Made by a program: the position numbers and the translations under genes | The notes under the pieces: generated by a model | The model's input: the letters and a program-made list of their open reading frames with translations, nothing else | Told to the model about the DNA's origin: nothing | The model's database searches: none | Source: an uncultured Collinsella sp. | GTDB taxonomy: Bacteria > Actinomycetota > Coriobacteriia > Coriobacteriales > Coriobacteriaceae | Direction: 5' to 3' | Assembly: GCA_902479065.1 (NCBI GenBank) | Contig: CABSNM010000023.1 | Span: forward strand, 1-28,690 | Length of the DNA: 28,690 nt | Part shown: one piece after another, positions 14,352-22,944 of the stretch | Layout: every line of letters begins with the position of its first letter | How positions within the stretch are numbered: the stretch's first letter is position 1

Positions 14352-16578
14352 ACTCGCTTGGGGCAACGTCCGCCGCGCCGGCCGCGACTACCTCGTCTAC
14401 CTTTTGACGCTCACCCTGGGCGTCACGGTCTTCTATGCCTTTAACACCATCTCGATGCAGGTCGACATCGCCGGAATCGATGAAGAGGGCTTGGCGCAGG
14501 TTATGGGCAGCATGCTCGGCGACCTGACGTACTTTTTGGCCGGTGTCATGGCCTTTTTGATGGTGTATGCCAATAACTTCATCATGAAACGCCGCAAGAA
14601 GGAGTTTGGCCTGTATCAGGTGCTCGGCATGGGGCGCGGACGCGTCGCCACGATCATGGCGCTCGAGACGGTGATTGTCTCGGTCGTGGCCTTTGTCGCC
14701 GGCATTGTGCTGGGTGTGGGACTCTCCCAGCTCATGACGTTCTTTACGGCCTCGCTCTTTAAGACACAGATCGCCAATTTTCACTTCTTTTTCTCGGTGC
14801 ATGCGTTCAACCTGACCCTTGCTTGCATGCTCGTAATGTTTGTGCTCACGCTACTGCTGAACCTTCGCGCCGTGCGTCGTACCAAACTCATCGAGCTTAT
14901 GGGTGCCGAGCGTCGCAACGAGAGCATCAAGACACGCAACCCCTGGATTGCGATTGCCATCTTTGTCGTGGGCGTGGCGCTTGTGGGCGTGGCCTATTAC
15001 CGTCTGCTACGTGATGGGTTCCCGCTAACCGCGACGGACAGCAAGCTGCAAGAGGCCATGAACCAGTTTGGTATTACGACCGCTATGGTTACCGTGGGCA
15101 CCTTTGCCCTGTTCTGGGGACTCTCGGGCATGCTCATCAAGCTGCTGCAGAGCCTGCGCAGCGTGTATTGGCGCGGCCTCAATATGTTTACCGTGCGCCA
15201 GCTTGCGGCCAAGGTCAATACGGTGTGCTTTTCGATGGGCGTCATCGCGATGCTCCTGTTTTTGGCCATCACCTCGGTGACGTGCGGTATGTCGATTGCC
15301 AACGTGATGAACGAAAACCTGGAGCGCTATAATCCGGCCGACATGTCGCAGACGTATATCTATTACGCGCCCGATACGCTCGACTACTACAAAGAGTATG
15401 TCAATCCGTCTGAGGCCGATCGCATGGTGCTGGCCGATAGTACGGTCGATTTGTACTCCGCATGGCACGGCGATCGTGTCGACCCCGATAACGTTGCAGA
15501 CGGTATTAAAGGCAAGTCGGCGGACAACAACGACGAGACCGGCAAGAAGGTCAATATCGCCGATGTTGCCGGTGAGCATGTGCAGATCGATTCGTATCTG
15601 AGTTACCCGCTTGGCGGCTCGGATCCTTCGGTAACCCCAAGTGAGATGTGCAAGACCATGGGCGAAAAGCTTCCCAAGGCGTTCGGGGGTAGCAATGCCG
15701 ACATGACAGGCCTGTCTGTGACGCCGGCAAGTCAGTACAACAAACTGCGCCAGATGATGGGCAAGGAGCCGGTGCACATCGGTCACGACCAGTATCTGCT
15801 CACGTGTGATATGGGCGGCGAGCTGGTCGACCTGTACACCAAGTATATGGCTGGCGGCCATACCCTTACCTTGGGCGGGCATACGCTCAAGCCCGCAACC
15901 GATAAGTCGGACGAAGATACGGCGGCCATCGCCAACTCGGCGATGGGCAGTAATGGGGGTACCGTCGTCGTTGCCGACGAGCTGTTGTCCCAACTTAATC
16001 TGCAGCCGTATTCCAGTAGTCTGCTCGTTAACTACAAACAGGGGATGGATACGACCGAGGCAGACGAGAGTATTAAATACACTGTGCTCGACAATCTGCT
16101 CGTTGACGGCAAGGAGCCGGGGTCGTGGGGAACCTTCATCACACGCTCCGAGATGTACGCGCAAGCAGCGCAAATGAACGGTCTTATTAGCTACCTAGCC
16201 ATCTACATCGGCTTTGTATTGGTCGTTGCATGCGCGGCGATTCTGTCGATTCAGCAACTCTCCAACGTGGCCGACGGCAGCCGCAGCTATCGTGTGCTGG
16301 CACAGATTGGCTGCGACGACCGCCAGATTCGCCATTCGGTGATGGCACAGCAGGCGGTATTCTTCCTGTTCCCGCTGGCAGTGGGCCTGGCGCACTCCTT
16401 TGTGGCACTTAAGGTGATCATCGAGCTGGTGAGTATTTTCGGAAATATGAGTATCGGCGGCACCGTGGGCCTCACCTGTGCAATCTTCCTGGCAGCATAC
16501 GGTGGCTACTTCCTGGTGACCTACCTCATGAGCACCGGCATGGTGCGAGCCGCCATAGCCACCCGCTACAGCGAGTAA
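14341..16578 (+). CDS. ABC transporter permease, BceB/FtsX-like
   Basis: This is the 745-residue membrane partner of the preceding ATPase. The layout is that of BceB: a short cytoplasmic start (MLCKLAWGNVRRAGRDY), seven hydrophobic segments in the first 320 residues, one large extracellular domain (about residues 320-600), then three closing segments, one of which starts LISYLAIYIGFVLVV. The large loop is the peptide-sensing domain in characterised members. I chose ATG 14341, which overlaps the ATPase stop by 11 bases and follows GGTGAGGG; a GTG at 14329 is an alternative adding four residues. A strong terminator follows. A role in antimicrobial-peptide resistance is inferred from family membership only. 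Confidence 0.88.
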   Translation: MLCKLAWGNVRRAGRDYLVYLLTLTLGVTVFYAFNTISMQVDIAGIDEEGLAQVMGSMLGDLTYFLAGVMAFLMVYANNFIMKRRKKEFGLYQVLGMGRGRVATIMALETVIVSVVAFVAGIVLGVGLSQLMTFFTASLFKTQIANFHFFFSVHAFNLTLACMLVMFVLTLLLNLRAVRRTKLIELMGAERRNESIKTRNPWIAIAIFVVGVALVGVAYYRLLRDGFPLTATDSKLQEAMNQFGITTAMVTVGTFALFWGLSGMLIKLLQSLRSVYWRGLNMFTVRQLAAKVNTVCFSMGVIAMLLFLAITSVTCGMSIANVMNENLERYNPADMSQTYIYYAPDTLDYYKEYVNPSEADRMVLADSTVDLYSAWHGDRVDPDNVADGIKGKSADNNDETGKKVNIADVAGEHVQIDSYLSYPLGGSDPSVTPSEMCKTMGEKLPKAFGGSNADMTGLSVTPASQYNKLRQMMGKEPVHIGHDQYLLTCDMGGELVDLYTKYMAGGHTLTLGGHTLKPATDKSDEDTAAIANSAMGSNGGTVVVADELLSQLNLQPYSSSLLVNYKQGMDTTEADESIKYTVLDNLLVDGKEPGSWGTFITRSEMYAQAAQMNGLISYLAIYIGFVLVVACAAILSIQQLSNVADGSRSYRVLAQIGCDDRQIRHSVMAQQAVFFLFPLAVGLAHSFVALKVIIELVSIFGNMSIGGTVGLTCAIFLAAYGGYFLVTYLMSTGMVRAAIATRYSE

Positions 16579-16616
16579 CAAGCGGGCAAAATCGTCGCAA
16601 AATTAGAGGCGTATGA

Positions 16617-16656
16617 CCGCCGCGAAGGGACCAGGGGCCCTTTCGCGGCGGTTTTT
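16617..16656 (+). terminator. Terminator of the BceAB-like operon
   Basis: CCGCCGCGAAGGG (16617-16629) pairs with CCCTTTCGCGGCGG (16638-16651), with one extra T in the right arm. TTTTT follows. Confidence 0.88.
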
Positions 16657-16679
16657 GCCAATCTGGTGCGTCTCAGATA

Positions 16680-16800
16680 CAAGTGAGTAGACTTTTTTGA
16701 ACCTGCCGAGTACATCGCGACAAATGATCTATAAAACTGCAGGTCAGAGCTGTGGCGTTTTGGGGCGTGCTCGGCCTTCTGCAAAAAACCTACTCACTTG
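16680..16800. repeat. Inverted-repeat-bounded element (121 bp)
   Basis: CAAGTGAGTAGACTTTTTTG (16680-16699) matches the reverse complement of 16782-16800 with a one-base length difference and one change. The interior contains AAACTGCAGGTCAGA (16734-16748), which also occurs at 12312-12326. No gene is seen. It resembles the 193-346 element in layout. Confidence 0.6.
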
Positions 16801-16843
16801 GTTTTTCTGCTAGAAGACCGCCACGAGGGAAGGCAACTCTCCC

Positions 16844-16877
16844 GGGTAGTCGTTGGGGACGTCCCCAACGACTACCC
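16844..16877. repeat. Perfect 34-bp palindrome
   Basis: GGGTAGTCGTTGGGGAC (16844-16860) is followed immediately by its exact reverse complement (16861-16877), with no spacer. It contains the GGGGACG word of the dispersed repeat family and directly abuts another member at 16878-16917. A spacer-free palindrome would not make a normal RNA hairpin loop, so a DNA-level role or repeat-on-repeat insertion is possible. Confidence 0.8.
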
Positions 16878-16917
16878 AAGGAGTGTCCCAAACCGCCGGC
16901 AGAAAAGGAGCGTCCCT
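16878..16917 (-). repeat. GGGGACGTTCC-type dispersed repeat, minus orientation
   Basis: Read on the minus strand this is GGGACGCTCCTTTTCTGCC then GCGGTTTGGGACACTCC, closely matching 77-117. It is the second clear copy of the family in the window. Confidence 0.6.
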
Positions 16918-16968
16918 AACTGCCACATCCGGAGCAAGATAACGCCGCAGGTAGAGGACGGACAGCGA

Positions 16969-17068
16969 GCGGGTCGCATTTGAGACAAGGTGACGTGAAA
17001 CGAAAGGGCGCTGACCTTCTGGTCGCGCCCTTGAAGTTGAACGTCAGATTGTCTCAAATGCGACCCGC
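16969..17068. repeat. 100-bp hairpin with perfect 20-bp arms
   Basis: GCGGGTCGCATTTGAGACAA (16969-16988) and 17049-17068 are exact reverse complements. Nested inside are TGACGT/ACGTCA and AAGGGCGC / GCGCCCTT pairings around GACC...GGTC. The two converging transcripts (BceAB-like operon and aroF) each already have their own terminator. Confidence 0.8.
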
Positions 17069-17081
17069 GCAGCGTCGAGCC

Positions 17082-17109
17082 GTTACGGCGTCTGGTAAAA
17101 CGCCGTAAC
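17082..17109 (-). terminator. Hairpin immediately after the DAHP synthase stop codon
   Basis: ACGCCGTAAC (17100-17109) pairs perfectly with GTTACGGCGT (17082-17091), starting one base after the stop codon. It lacks a good T-run on the minus strand, so termination strength is uncertain. Confidence 0.55.
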
Positions 17110-18141
17110 CTACACCCGTTCCGCGATCTCGCGGATGAGGTAGTCGGTCTTTTCCCAGCCCAGGCACGGGTCGGTGATCGACTTGCCAAAGACGCCGCCG
17201 TCGACCGGCTGGTTGCCGTCTTCTAGGTAGGACTCGATCATAAAGCCCTTGACCAGCTTGGAGATGGACTCGTTGCGGCGGCAGCTGTCGAGCACCTCCT
17301 TGCAAATGCGATACTGCTCCAGCGGACGCTTGCCCGAGTTGTCGTGGTTGCAGTCGATGACCGCTGCCGGATTGGCATAGCCGGCATGCTCGGTATAGCG
17401 TTCGGCCAGGCGTTCCAGGTGTTCGTAGTGGTAGTTGGGGTAGGTGCGCCCATCGAGACCGATGTAGCCACGCATAACGGCGTGTGCGAGCGGGTTGCCG
17501 TCGCACTCGACCTCCCAGTTGCGGAAGATGAAGCTCTGGTGCGCCTGAGCGGCGTAAATTGAGTTGAGCATAACGGTGGTAGAGCCGGCAGTGGGATTCT
17601 TCATGCCGACGGGTACCGAAATGCCGCTCGACACCAGGCGATGCTCCTGGTTCTCGACCGAGCGTGCGCCCACGGCAACATAGCTCAGCAGGTCGACGAG
17701 GTATTGGTAGTTGGACGGGTAGAGCATCTCATCGGCGGTAAAGAAGCCCGTTTCCTCAATAACGCGCAGGTGCATGTGGCGGATGGCCTTGACGCCCTCG
17801 AGCAGGTCGTCGGGAGCCTCGGGGTTGGGGTTGTGCAGCAGGCCCTTGTAGCCGGTGCCCTTGGTGCGCGGCTTGTTGGTGTAGACGCGCGGAATGATGA
17901 TGAGCTTGTCCTTGACCTCTTCGGCGGTCTTGGCCAGTCGGTTCATATACTCGAGCACCGAATCCTCGCGGTCGGCAGAGCACGGGCCGATGATGAGCAC
18001 CTTACGTGCGTCCTCGCCGGTAAAGACTTTGGCGACCTCGGCGTCAAATGCCTGCTTTTTGGCGGTAAGCTCGGCAGAAAGTGGCATTTCCTTGCGGATC
18101 TCCATGGGGATCGGCAGCCTGCGTTTGAATTCCATGGCCAT
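17110..18141 (-). CDS. 3-deoxy-7-phosphoheptulonate synthase (class I DAHP synthase)
   Basis: It condenses phosphoenolpyruvate and erythrose 4-phosphate in the first step of the shikimate pathway. The 343-residue protein matches the AroF/AroG/AroH family: LIIGPCSADREDS near residue 50, RVYTNKPRTKGTGYKGLLHN, GARSVENQEHR, PVGMKNPTAGS, VIDCNHDNSGK and FMIESYLEDGNQP. The N-terminal segment before the barrel (MEFKRRLPIPMEIRKEMP) is where class I enzymes bind feedback inhibitors. The specific isoenzyme (Phe, Tyr or Trp sensitive) cannot be told. GAGGAG lies about eight bases before the ATG, and a strong promoter is at 18196-18224. It stands alone, without other shikimate genes. Confidence 0.94.
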   Translation of the reverse strand: MAMEFKRRLPIPMEIRKEMPLSAELTAKKQAFDAEVAKVFTGEDARKVLIIGPCSADREDSVLEYMNRLAKTAEEVKDKLIIIPRVYTNKPRTKGTGYKGLLHNPNPEAPDDLLEGVKAIRHMHLRVIEETGFFTADEMLYPSNYQYLVDLLSYVAVGARSVENQEHRLVSSGISVPVGMKNPTAGSTTVMLNSIYAAQAHQSFIFRNWEVECDGNPLAHAVMRGYIGLDGRTYPNYHYEHLERLAERYTEHAGYANPAAVIDCNHDNSGKRPLEQYRICKEVLDSCRRNESISKLVKGFMIESYLEDGNQPVDGGVFGKSITDPCLGWEKTDYLIREIAERV

Positions 18142-18195
18142 AGGGGTCTCCTCAATCTATAGAAAGAGCAATAAGCGTATTGTCGAATGCTCGGC

Positions 18196-18224
18196 ATTAT
18201 CCGCTGTCGCACGCTAAAGTGCAA
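18196..18224 (-). promoter_or_regulatory. Sigma-70-type promoter of the DAHP synthase gene
   Basis: On the minus strand TTGCAC (18219-18224) and GATAAT (18196-18201) are separated by exactly 17 bases. The expected start is near 18189, giving a leader of roughly 48 bases. I see no T-box or leader peptide with aromatic codons. Confidence 0.7.
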
Positions 18225-18360
18225 GCCCTTGTCACCCCGAAACCTACCAAAAAGAGACAGGTTTATTTTGGCAGGTTTTATCTGGGCAAACGTCGGCGAA
18301 TGCCGGGAGGGAGCGGCGCCGCGCGGGACCCTAAGGCTGTTGTCAGTTCCCCAGGAAATA

Positions 18361-18599
18361 CCCTGTGGGCAAAAAATGCCAAATATGAGTAAGGTTGCTA
18401 TCTTAGTATCATATTGCCTTCGCAAAATAATAGACATAACAGCAAAATATGTTTATTAACGCAAACACATATAAGTCCGCTATAGGGCTGTTTGATCAAT
18501 TTAGGGACGCGTGTAAGCCGTGAAAACGGCATTTGGGGCTGTTTTGGCTGTTACTAAAAAGGTAACAGTACTCATATTTGCCCTTTTTTGCCCACGGGG
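18361..18599. repeat. Inverted-repeat-bounded element (about 240 bp)
   Basis: Arm 18361-18391 (contains GTGGGCAAAAAA and CAAATATGAGTA) and arm 18569-18599 are reverse complements at 28 of 31 positions. Weaker similarity, including GGGACC, continues outward on both sides. The AT-rich interior contains a perfect small hairpin CTGTTAC (18548-18554) / GTAACAG (18562-18568) and no gene. It lies between the promoter of the DAHP synthase gene and the end of the ABC exporter operon. Confidence 0.65.
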
Positions 18600-18655
18600 C
18601 CTCGAAGGGGCTGCCAATCAGGTCCCAGGGGAGACGGTTTGAGGGCCGCAGAGCA

Positions 18656-18691
18656 AAAACGGGGGCGCAGGTTGTCCTGCGCCCCCGTTTT
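18656..18691. terminator. Terminator of the ABC exporter operon
   Basis: AAAACGGGGGCGCAGG (18656-18671) pairs perfectly over 16 bases with 18676-18691 around a 4-base loop. T-runs on both strands make it bidirectional; it lies 31 bases beyond the exporter stop codon. Confidence 0.9.
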
Positions 18692-18721
18692 CTGGGCATT
18701 GCGGTTGTTTGCCGCCGGTTG

Positions 18722-20578
18722 TTACGCCGCCTCGTCGAACTGCGAGTTATACAGGTCGGCGTAGAAGCCACCCTGGGCGAGTAGCTCGTCGTGTGTGCCC
18801 TTCTCGACGATGTCGCCGTCGCGAATTACCAAGATTACGTCGGCGTTGCGGATCGTGGACAGGCGGTGCGCGATGACAAAGCTCGTGCGGCCCTGCATCA
18901 GCGCATCCATGGCGCGCTGAATAAGCTCCTCGGTGCGGGTGTCGACGTTGGAAGTCGCCTCGTCCAAAATCAGCGCCGGACGGTCGGCCAAAATGGCACG
19001 GGCGATGGTCACGAGCTGGCGCTGACCCTGCGACAGGTTAGTGCCCTCTTCGTTGATCATAAAGTCGTAGCCGCCGGCGAGCGTATGGATAAAGTGGTCG
19101 CAGCGTGCGGCGCGTGCGGCGGCCTCGACCTCGGCGTCGGTCGCATCGGGGCGTCCGTAGCGGATGTTTTCGCGGATGGTGCCGTTAAACAGCCAGGTGT
19201 CCTGCAACACCATGGCAAACTCGCCGCGCAGTGCCGCGCGGTCCCAATCGCGTACGTCGACGCCATCGACGCGCAGCGAGCCGCCGTCCACGTCGTAGAA
19301 GCGCTGTAGCAGCTTAATGAGCGTGGTCTTGCCGGCGCCGGTGGGACCGACGATGGCGATGGTCTGGCCGGGCTGTGCCTCGCAGCTAAAGTTGTGGATG
19401 ATGGTCTTGTCGGGCGTGTAGCCAAACTTGACGTGGTCAAACTCCACATGGCCAGGGCGCTTTTCGGGAATCTGCGCGTCGGCCTTCTGCTCCTCCTCGG
19501 GCGCGGCCAGAAACTCAAAGACGCGCTCGGTGGCAGCGGCCATAGACTGCATCGTGTTGCTCACGTTGCCCAGCTGCTGCACGGGTTGCGTAAAGTTGCG
19601 AACGTACTGGATAAAGCTCTGGATGTCGCCGGGCGTGGCATTGCCGGTCAGCGCGAGCTGTGCACCCACCACGACGACGCCCACGTAGCCCATGTTGCCC
19701 ACCAAGCTCATAAGCGGCATCATCAGGCCCGACAGGAACTGCGAGCGCCAGCCACTAATAAAGAGGCGGTCGTTTTGACGGTCGAACTCTTCGATTGAGG
19801 CCTCAGCGCGGTCGAACACCTGAATGACGTTCTGGCCGGCAAAGTCCTCCTCGATAATGCCGTTGACGGTACCCAGGACCTGCTGCTGCTCGCGGAAGTA
19901 CGGCTGCGAGAAGTGAATCATCACCATCAAGATAATCGCGGCGGCCGGCAGCGTGAGCACAGTGACGCCGGTGAGCGGCAGGCTGATCGAAAGCATCATG
20001 ACGAGCACGCCGATAATCTGTGTGACGGACGTAATAAGCTGCGTCACGCTCTGGTTGAGCGACTGCCCCAACGTATCGACGTCGTTGGTGATGCGGCTGA
20101 GCACGTCGCCCTTGCTGTGACCGTTGAAGTAGCTCATCGGCACGACGGCGATCTTGGCGGCGATCTCCTTGCGCATGCGGTAGCAGATCTTTTGCGTGAC
20201 ACCGGTCATGAGCCAGCCCTGGATCAGACTACAGGCAGAGCTTGCCAGGTACAGGCAGAGCAAAAAGCCGAGCGTCTTGGCGATCCAGGCAAAGTCGACA
20301 TCGCCGGTGCCGTTGACCTTGGCGACCAAGCCCTCGAACAGTTTGGTGGTAACCTGGCCGAGCACCTTAGGTCCCACAATGTTAAAGATGACCGAGCACA
20401 CGGCAAAGGCGACGGCGGTAAACACGGCAATCTTGTGCTGGCCGATATAGCCGAGCAGCTGCCTCATGGTGCCCTTAAAGTCCTTGGCCTTTTCGCCGCG
20501 ACGCATGCCGCCCATGCGGCCCATGGGACCACGCTGGCGGGTGGGCTTGGGAATCTGAGTCTTGGTCTCGTCTGCCAT
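18722..20578 (-). CDS. Heterodimeric ABC exporter subunit with the catalytic Walker B
   Basis: This 618-residue half-exporter has a basic, Gly/Met-rich N-terminus (about 1-35), six membrane helices (about 40-330) and a C-terminal nucleotide-binding domain. That domain has Walker A GPTGAGKTT, Q-loop VLQDTWLFNGTIRENI, Walker B ALILDEATSNVD with the catalytic Glu, and H-loop VIAHRLST. The signature is LSQGQ rather than LSGGQ. With its partner, whose Walker B is Asp-Asp and whose H-loop His is Gln, it would form one consensus and one degenerate ATP site, as in TM287/288 and BmrCD. Its ATG shares one base with the stop of the upstream gene (TAATG), so translation is coupled. Substrates are likely drugs or lipophilic compounds (inference). 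Confidence 0.92.
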   Translation of the reverse strand: MADETKTQIPKPTRQRGPMGRMGGMRRGEKAKDFKGTMRQLLGYIGQHKIAVFTAVAFAVCSVIFNIVGPKVLGQVTTKLFEGLVAKVNGTGDVDFAWIAKTLGFLLCLYLASSACSLIQGWLMTGVTQKICYRMRKEIAAKIAVVPMSYFNGHSKGDVLSRITNDVDTLGQSLNQSVTQLITSVTQIIGVLVMMLSISLPLTGVTVLTLPAAAIILMVMIHFSQPYFREQQQVLGTVNGIIEEDFAGQNVIQVFDRAEASIEEFDRQNDRLFISGWRSQFLSGLMMPLMSLVGNMGYVGVVVVGAQLALTGNATPGDIQSFIQYVRNFTQPVQQLGNVSNTMQSMAAATERVFEFLAAPEEEQKADAQIPEKRPGHVEFDHVKFGYTPDKTIIHNFSCEAQPGQTIAIVGPTGAGKTTLIKLLQRFYDVDGGSLRVDGVDVRDWDRAALRGEFAMVLQDTWLFNGTIRENIRYGRPDATDAEVEAAARAARCDHFIHTLAGGYDFMINEEGTNLSQGQRQLVTIARAILADRPALILDEATSNVDTRTEELIQRAMDALMQGRTSFVIAHRLSTIRNADVILVIRDGDIVEKGTHDELLAQGGFYADLYNSQFDEAA

Positions 20579-22944
20579 TAGCGCTCGCCTCCTTCCGTGA
20601 CGGCTGCAATTTCTTCTTGGGTAAGCCCCAGCTCTTCGGCGGAAAGCTGCGACTGTGCGATCTCCAGGTACGCCGGGCAGCTGCGCAGCAACTCCTCGTG
20701 CGTACCGGTGCCCACCACGTGGCCGTCGTCGAGCACGATGATCTGGTCGGCGTGCATGATGGTCGCGATGCGCTGGGCCACGACCACGAGCGCGGCGTCG
20801 GTAACGTTTTTGGCAAGCTCTTCGCGCAGGCGCGCGTCGGTCTTGTAGTCGAGGGCGCTAAACGAATCATCGAACACCACGACCTCGGGCTTTTTGGCCA
20901 ACGCGCGGGCGATGGCCAGGCGCTGACGCTGGCCGCCCGAAACATTGGAGCCGCCCTGGCTGATGGGGGAGTCGTAACCGCCCTCACGCTCGGCGATAAA
21001 GTCCTCGGCCTGTGCGATGCGCGCGGCCTGGTGTATGTCATCGTCGCTCACCATGTCGCCGGCAAACTTGAGGTTGCTCTCGACGGTGCCCGAGAACAGG
21101 CGTCCCTGCTGCGGGATGTAACCAATGCGGCGGCGCAGCTCGGAAAGGGTCATGTCGCGCACATCGATGCCGTCGAGCGAAATGCTGCCGCCCGTGACGT
21201 CGTACAGGCGCGGAATCAACTGCACGAGCGTGGACTTGCCCGAGCCCGTGGAGCCAATGATGCCGAGCATCTGACCGGCATGCGTGGTGAAGTTCACGCC
21301 ACTGATGACATCGGCGCGGGCATCGGGATACTGGAAGCTCACGTCGCGGAAGGTGAGCTCACCGCGCGGCGCGCTGGCCGCGGGCAGTTTGGGCGAGACA
21401 GGGTCGTTGATGCTCGTGGGGCAGGTGATGACCTCTTCCACGCGCTCGGCTGCGACCTCGGCACGGGGCAGGATGACCGAAACCATGGTGAGGATCATAA
21501 ACGCCATGACGATCTGCATGGTGTAGGAGATAAACGCCATCATGTTGCCGACCTGCATCACACCGTCGGACACGCCCCGCGCGCCAAACCAGACGATAAG
21601 CACGGTGATGCAGTTCATGACGAGCATCATGAGCGGCATCATAAAGCTCATGGCGCGGTTGGTGTAGAGCTGCGTGGTCATCAGGTCGAGCGAAGCCTTG
21701 TCAAAGCGCTCGAGCTCATGCTCCTCGCGGTTGAACGAGCGGATGGGCATAAGGCCGTCGAGCAGCTCGCGGGCGGTAAGGTTCACGCGGTCCACAAAGC
21801 TCTGCATCTTTTTGAACTTGGGCATGGTGAGGCCCATGAGCACGCCGACAACGGCCGAGACCGCGATGATGGCCACGGCGATGGTCCACTCCAGGCCGGT
21901 GTGGTTAGCCAGGACACGCATGACAGCGACGATGCCCATGACGGGGGCCATCAGGCACATGCGGATAAACAGGGTTGCGGCCATCTGGATCTGCTGAATG
22001 TCGTTGGTGCAGCGGGTGATGAGCGAGGCCTGGCTAAACTTGCCCACCTCGGCCGGCGAGAAGTGCATAACCTTGTTGAAGGTCTCGCGGCGTAGGTCGC
22101 GGGCGATGGAGCAGGCGGTGCGCGAAGCCACGGCACCGGTCAGGATGGTGGCGACGAGCGACACCAGACACAGGCCGAACATCGTGGTCGCCATGCGGCT
22201 CAGGTAGGCGTTCTGCACGTCGGCGGGGTCGATACCCTGTGCCTTGTACTCGTCCTGTACATAGCTCACGGCGCGCTGGGTGACGATGGAGCCCGACATG
22301 GAGCCCATTTTGTCCGCCATTTGGTTGGCGCCCTCGACGAGCTTGTCCTGGTCGATTAGGCCGCCTTCAACGCCCAGACGCAGGCTCTTCATGGTGATCT
22401 TGCCGCCGTCGGCATCAATCTGCTTTTGCATGTTCTGCGCCGCTGCGGCCTTCTGCTGCATCTCGGCGAGCTGCTCGGGCGTCATCGCTGCCATTTGCTC
22501 GGGGGTGGGCATGGCCTGGGCAGCGTTGTTGTCTTTCTCGCTGGACGAGCCCATCATGTCGCCCATGGAGTCGGCGTCGATGCCCTGGTTGAGCGAAAGG
22601 AGGACAGTCTCGGGCAGGCTCATAATGTCGGCAATCCTGCCTCCATCGGCACGCTCTTCCTCGGTACCCTTATACGTTCGAATGCCATTTTTGTCAGCCT
22701 TGCTAAACACGGCCTCCACAGCTTTGGCGTCCTTGGTGCTCATAAAGAGTTCAAGGTCGTCGAGCGATTCGGCGCGGATGGTGTCGGGTACGGGCGAGGC
22801 GATGCCGCCTTGCTGCACACCCACATCGACGATGTCGCTCATATAGGTGGGCAGCGCCAGATCGGCGTTGCAGCTGATTACGATAAGCACGATAGCTGCG
22901 AACAGTGCCAGGACATGCTTTTTAAAGAGCTTGAGAATCCTCAC
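20578..22944 (-). CDS. Heterodimeric ABC exporter subunit with degenerate ATP site and large extracellular insert
   Basis: This 788-residue partner is longer than a usual half-exporter because about 215 residues (35-248) are inserted between membrane helices 1 and 2. The insert is acidic and contains a Met/Gln/Ala-rich stretch (MPTPEQMAAMTPEQLAEMQQ); by topology it lies outside the cell. The nucleotide-binding domain has Walker A GSTGSGKST and signature VSGGQRQR. Its Walker B is VVVFDDSFSALD, with Asp in place of the catalytic Glu, and the H-loop is VVAQRIAT, with Gln in place of His. The degenerate features therefore sit in one ATP site with the LSQGQ of the other subunit. The GTG start overlaps the MarR stop by four bases (GTGA) and follows AGGAG. 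BmrD-type exporters have a comparable outside domain. Confidence 0.9.
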   Translation of the reverse strand: MRILKLFKKHVLALFAAIVLIVISCNADLALPTYMSDIVDVGVQQGGIASPVPDTIRAESLDDLELFMSTKDAKAVEAVFSKADKNGIRTYKGTEEERADGGRIADIMSLPETVLLSLNQGIDADSMGDMMGSSSEKDNNAAQAMPTPEQMAAMTPEQLAEMQQKAAAAQNMQKQIDADGGKITMKSLRLGVEGGLIDQDKLVEGANQMADKMGSMSGSIVTQRAVSYVQDEYKAQGIDPADVQNAYLSRMATTMFGLCLVSLVATILTGAVASRTACSIARDLRRETFNKVMHFSPAEVGKFSQASLITRCTNDIQQIQMAATLFIRMCLMAPVMGIVAVMRVLANHTGLEWTIAVAIIAVSAVVGVLMGLTMPKFKKMQSFVDRVNLTARELLDGLMPIRSFNREEHELERFDKASLDLMTTQLYTNRAMSFMMPLMMLVMNCITVLIVWFGARGVSDGVMQVGNMMAFISYTMQIVMAFMILTMVSVILPRAEVAAERVEEVITCPTSINDPVSPKLPAASAPRGELTFRDVSFQYPDARADVISGVNFTTHAGQMLGIIGSTGSGKSTLVQLIPRLYDVTGGSISLDGIDVRDMTLSELRRRIGYIPQQGRLFSGTVESNLKFAGDMVSDDDIHQAARIAQAEDFIAEREGGYDSPISQGGSNVSGGQRQRLAIARALAKKPEVVVFDDSFSALDYKTDARLREELAKNVTDAALVVVAQRIATIMHADQIIVLDDGHVVGTGTHEELLRSCPAYLEIAQSQLSAEELGLTQEEIAAVTEGGER

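Noticed and set aside
18142..18500. T-box or aromatic leader peptide before DAHP synthase
   Set aside because: The leader from the 18196-18224 promoter is only about 48 bases, with no T-box sequence or run of Phe/Tyr/Trp codons.
20617..22095. 492-codon plus-strand frame opposite the ABC exporter
   Set aside because: It is a shadow of a confident gene, with His/Asp/Gly-rich sequence and no domain.
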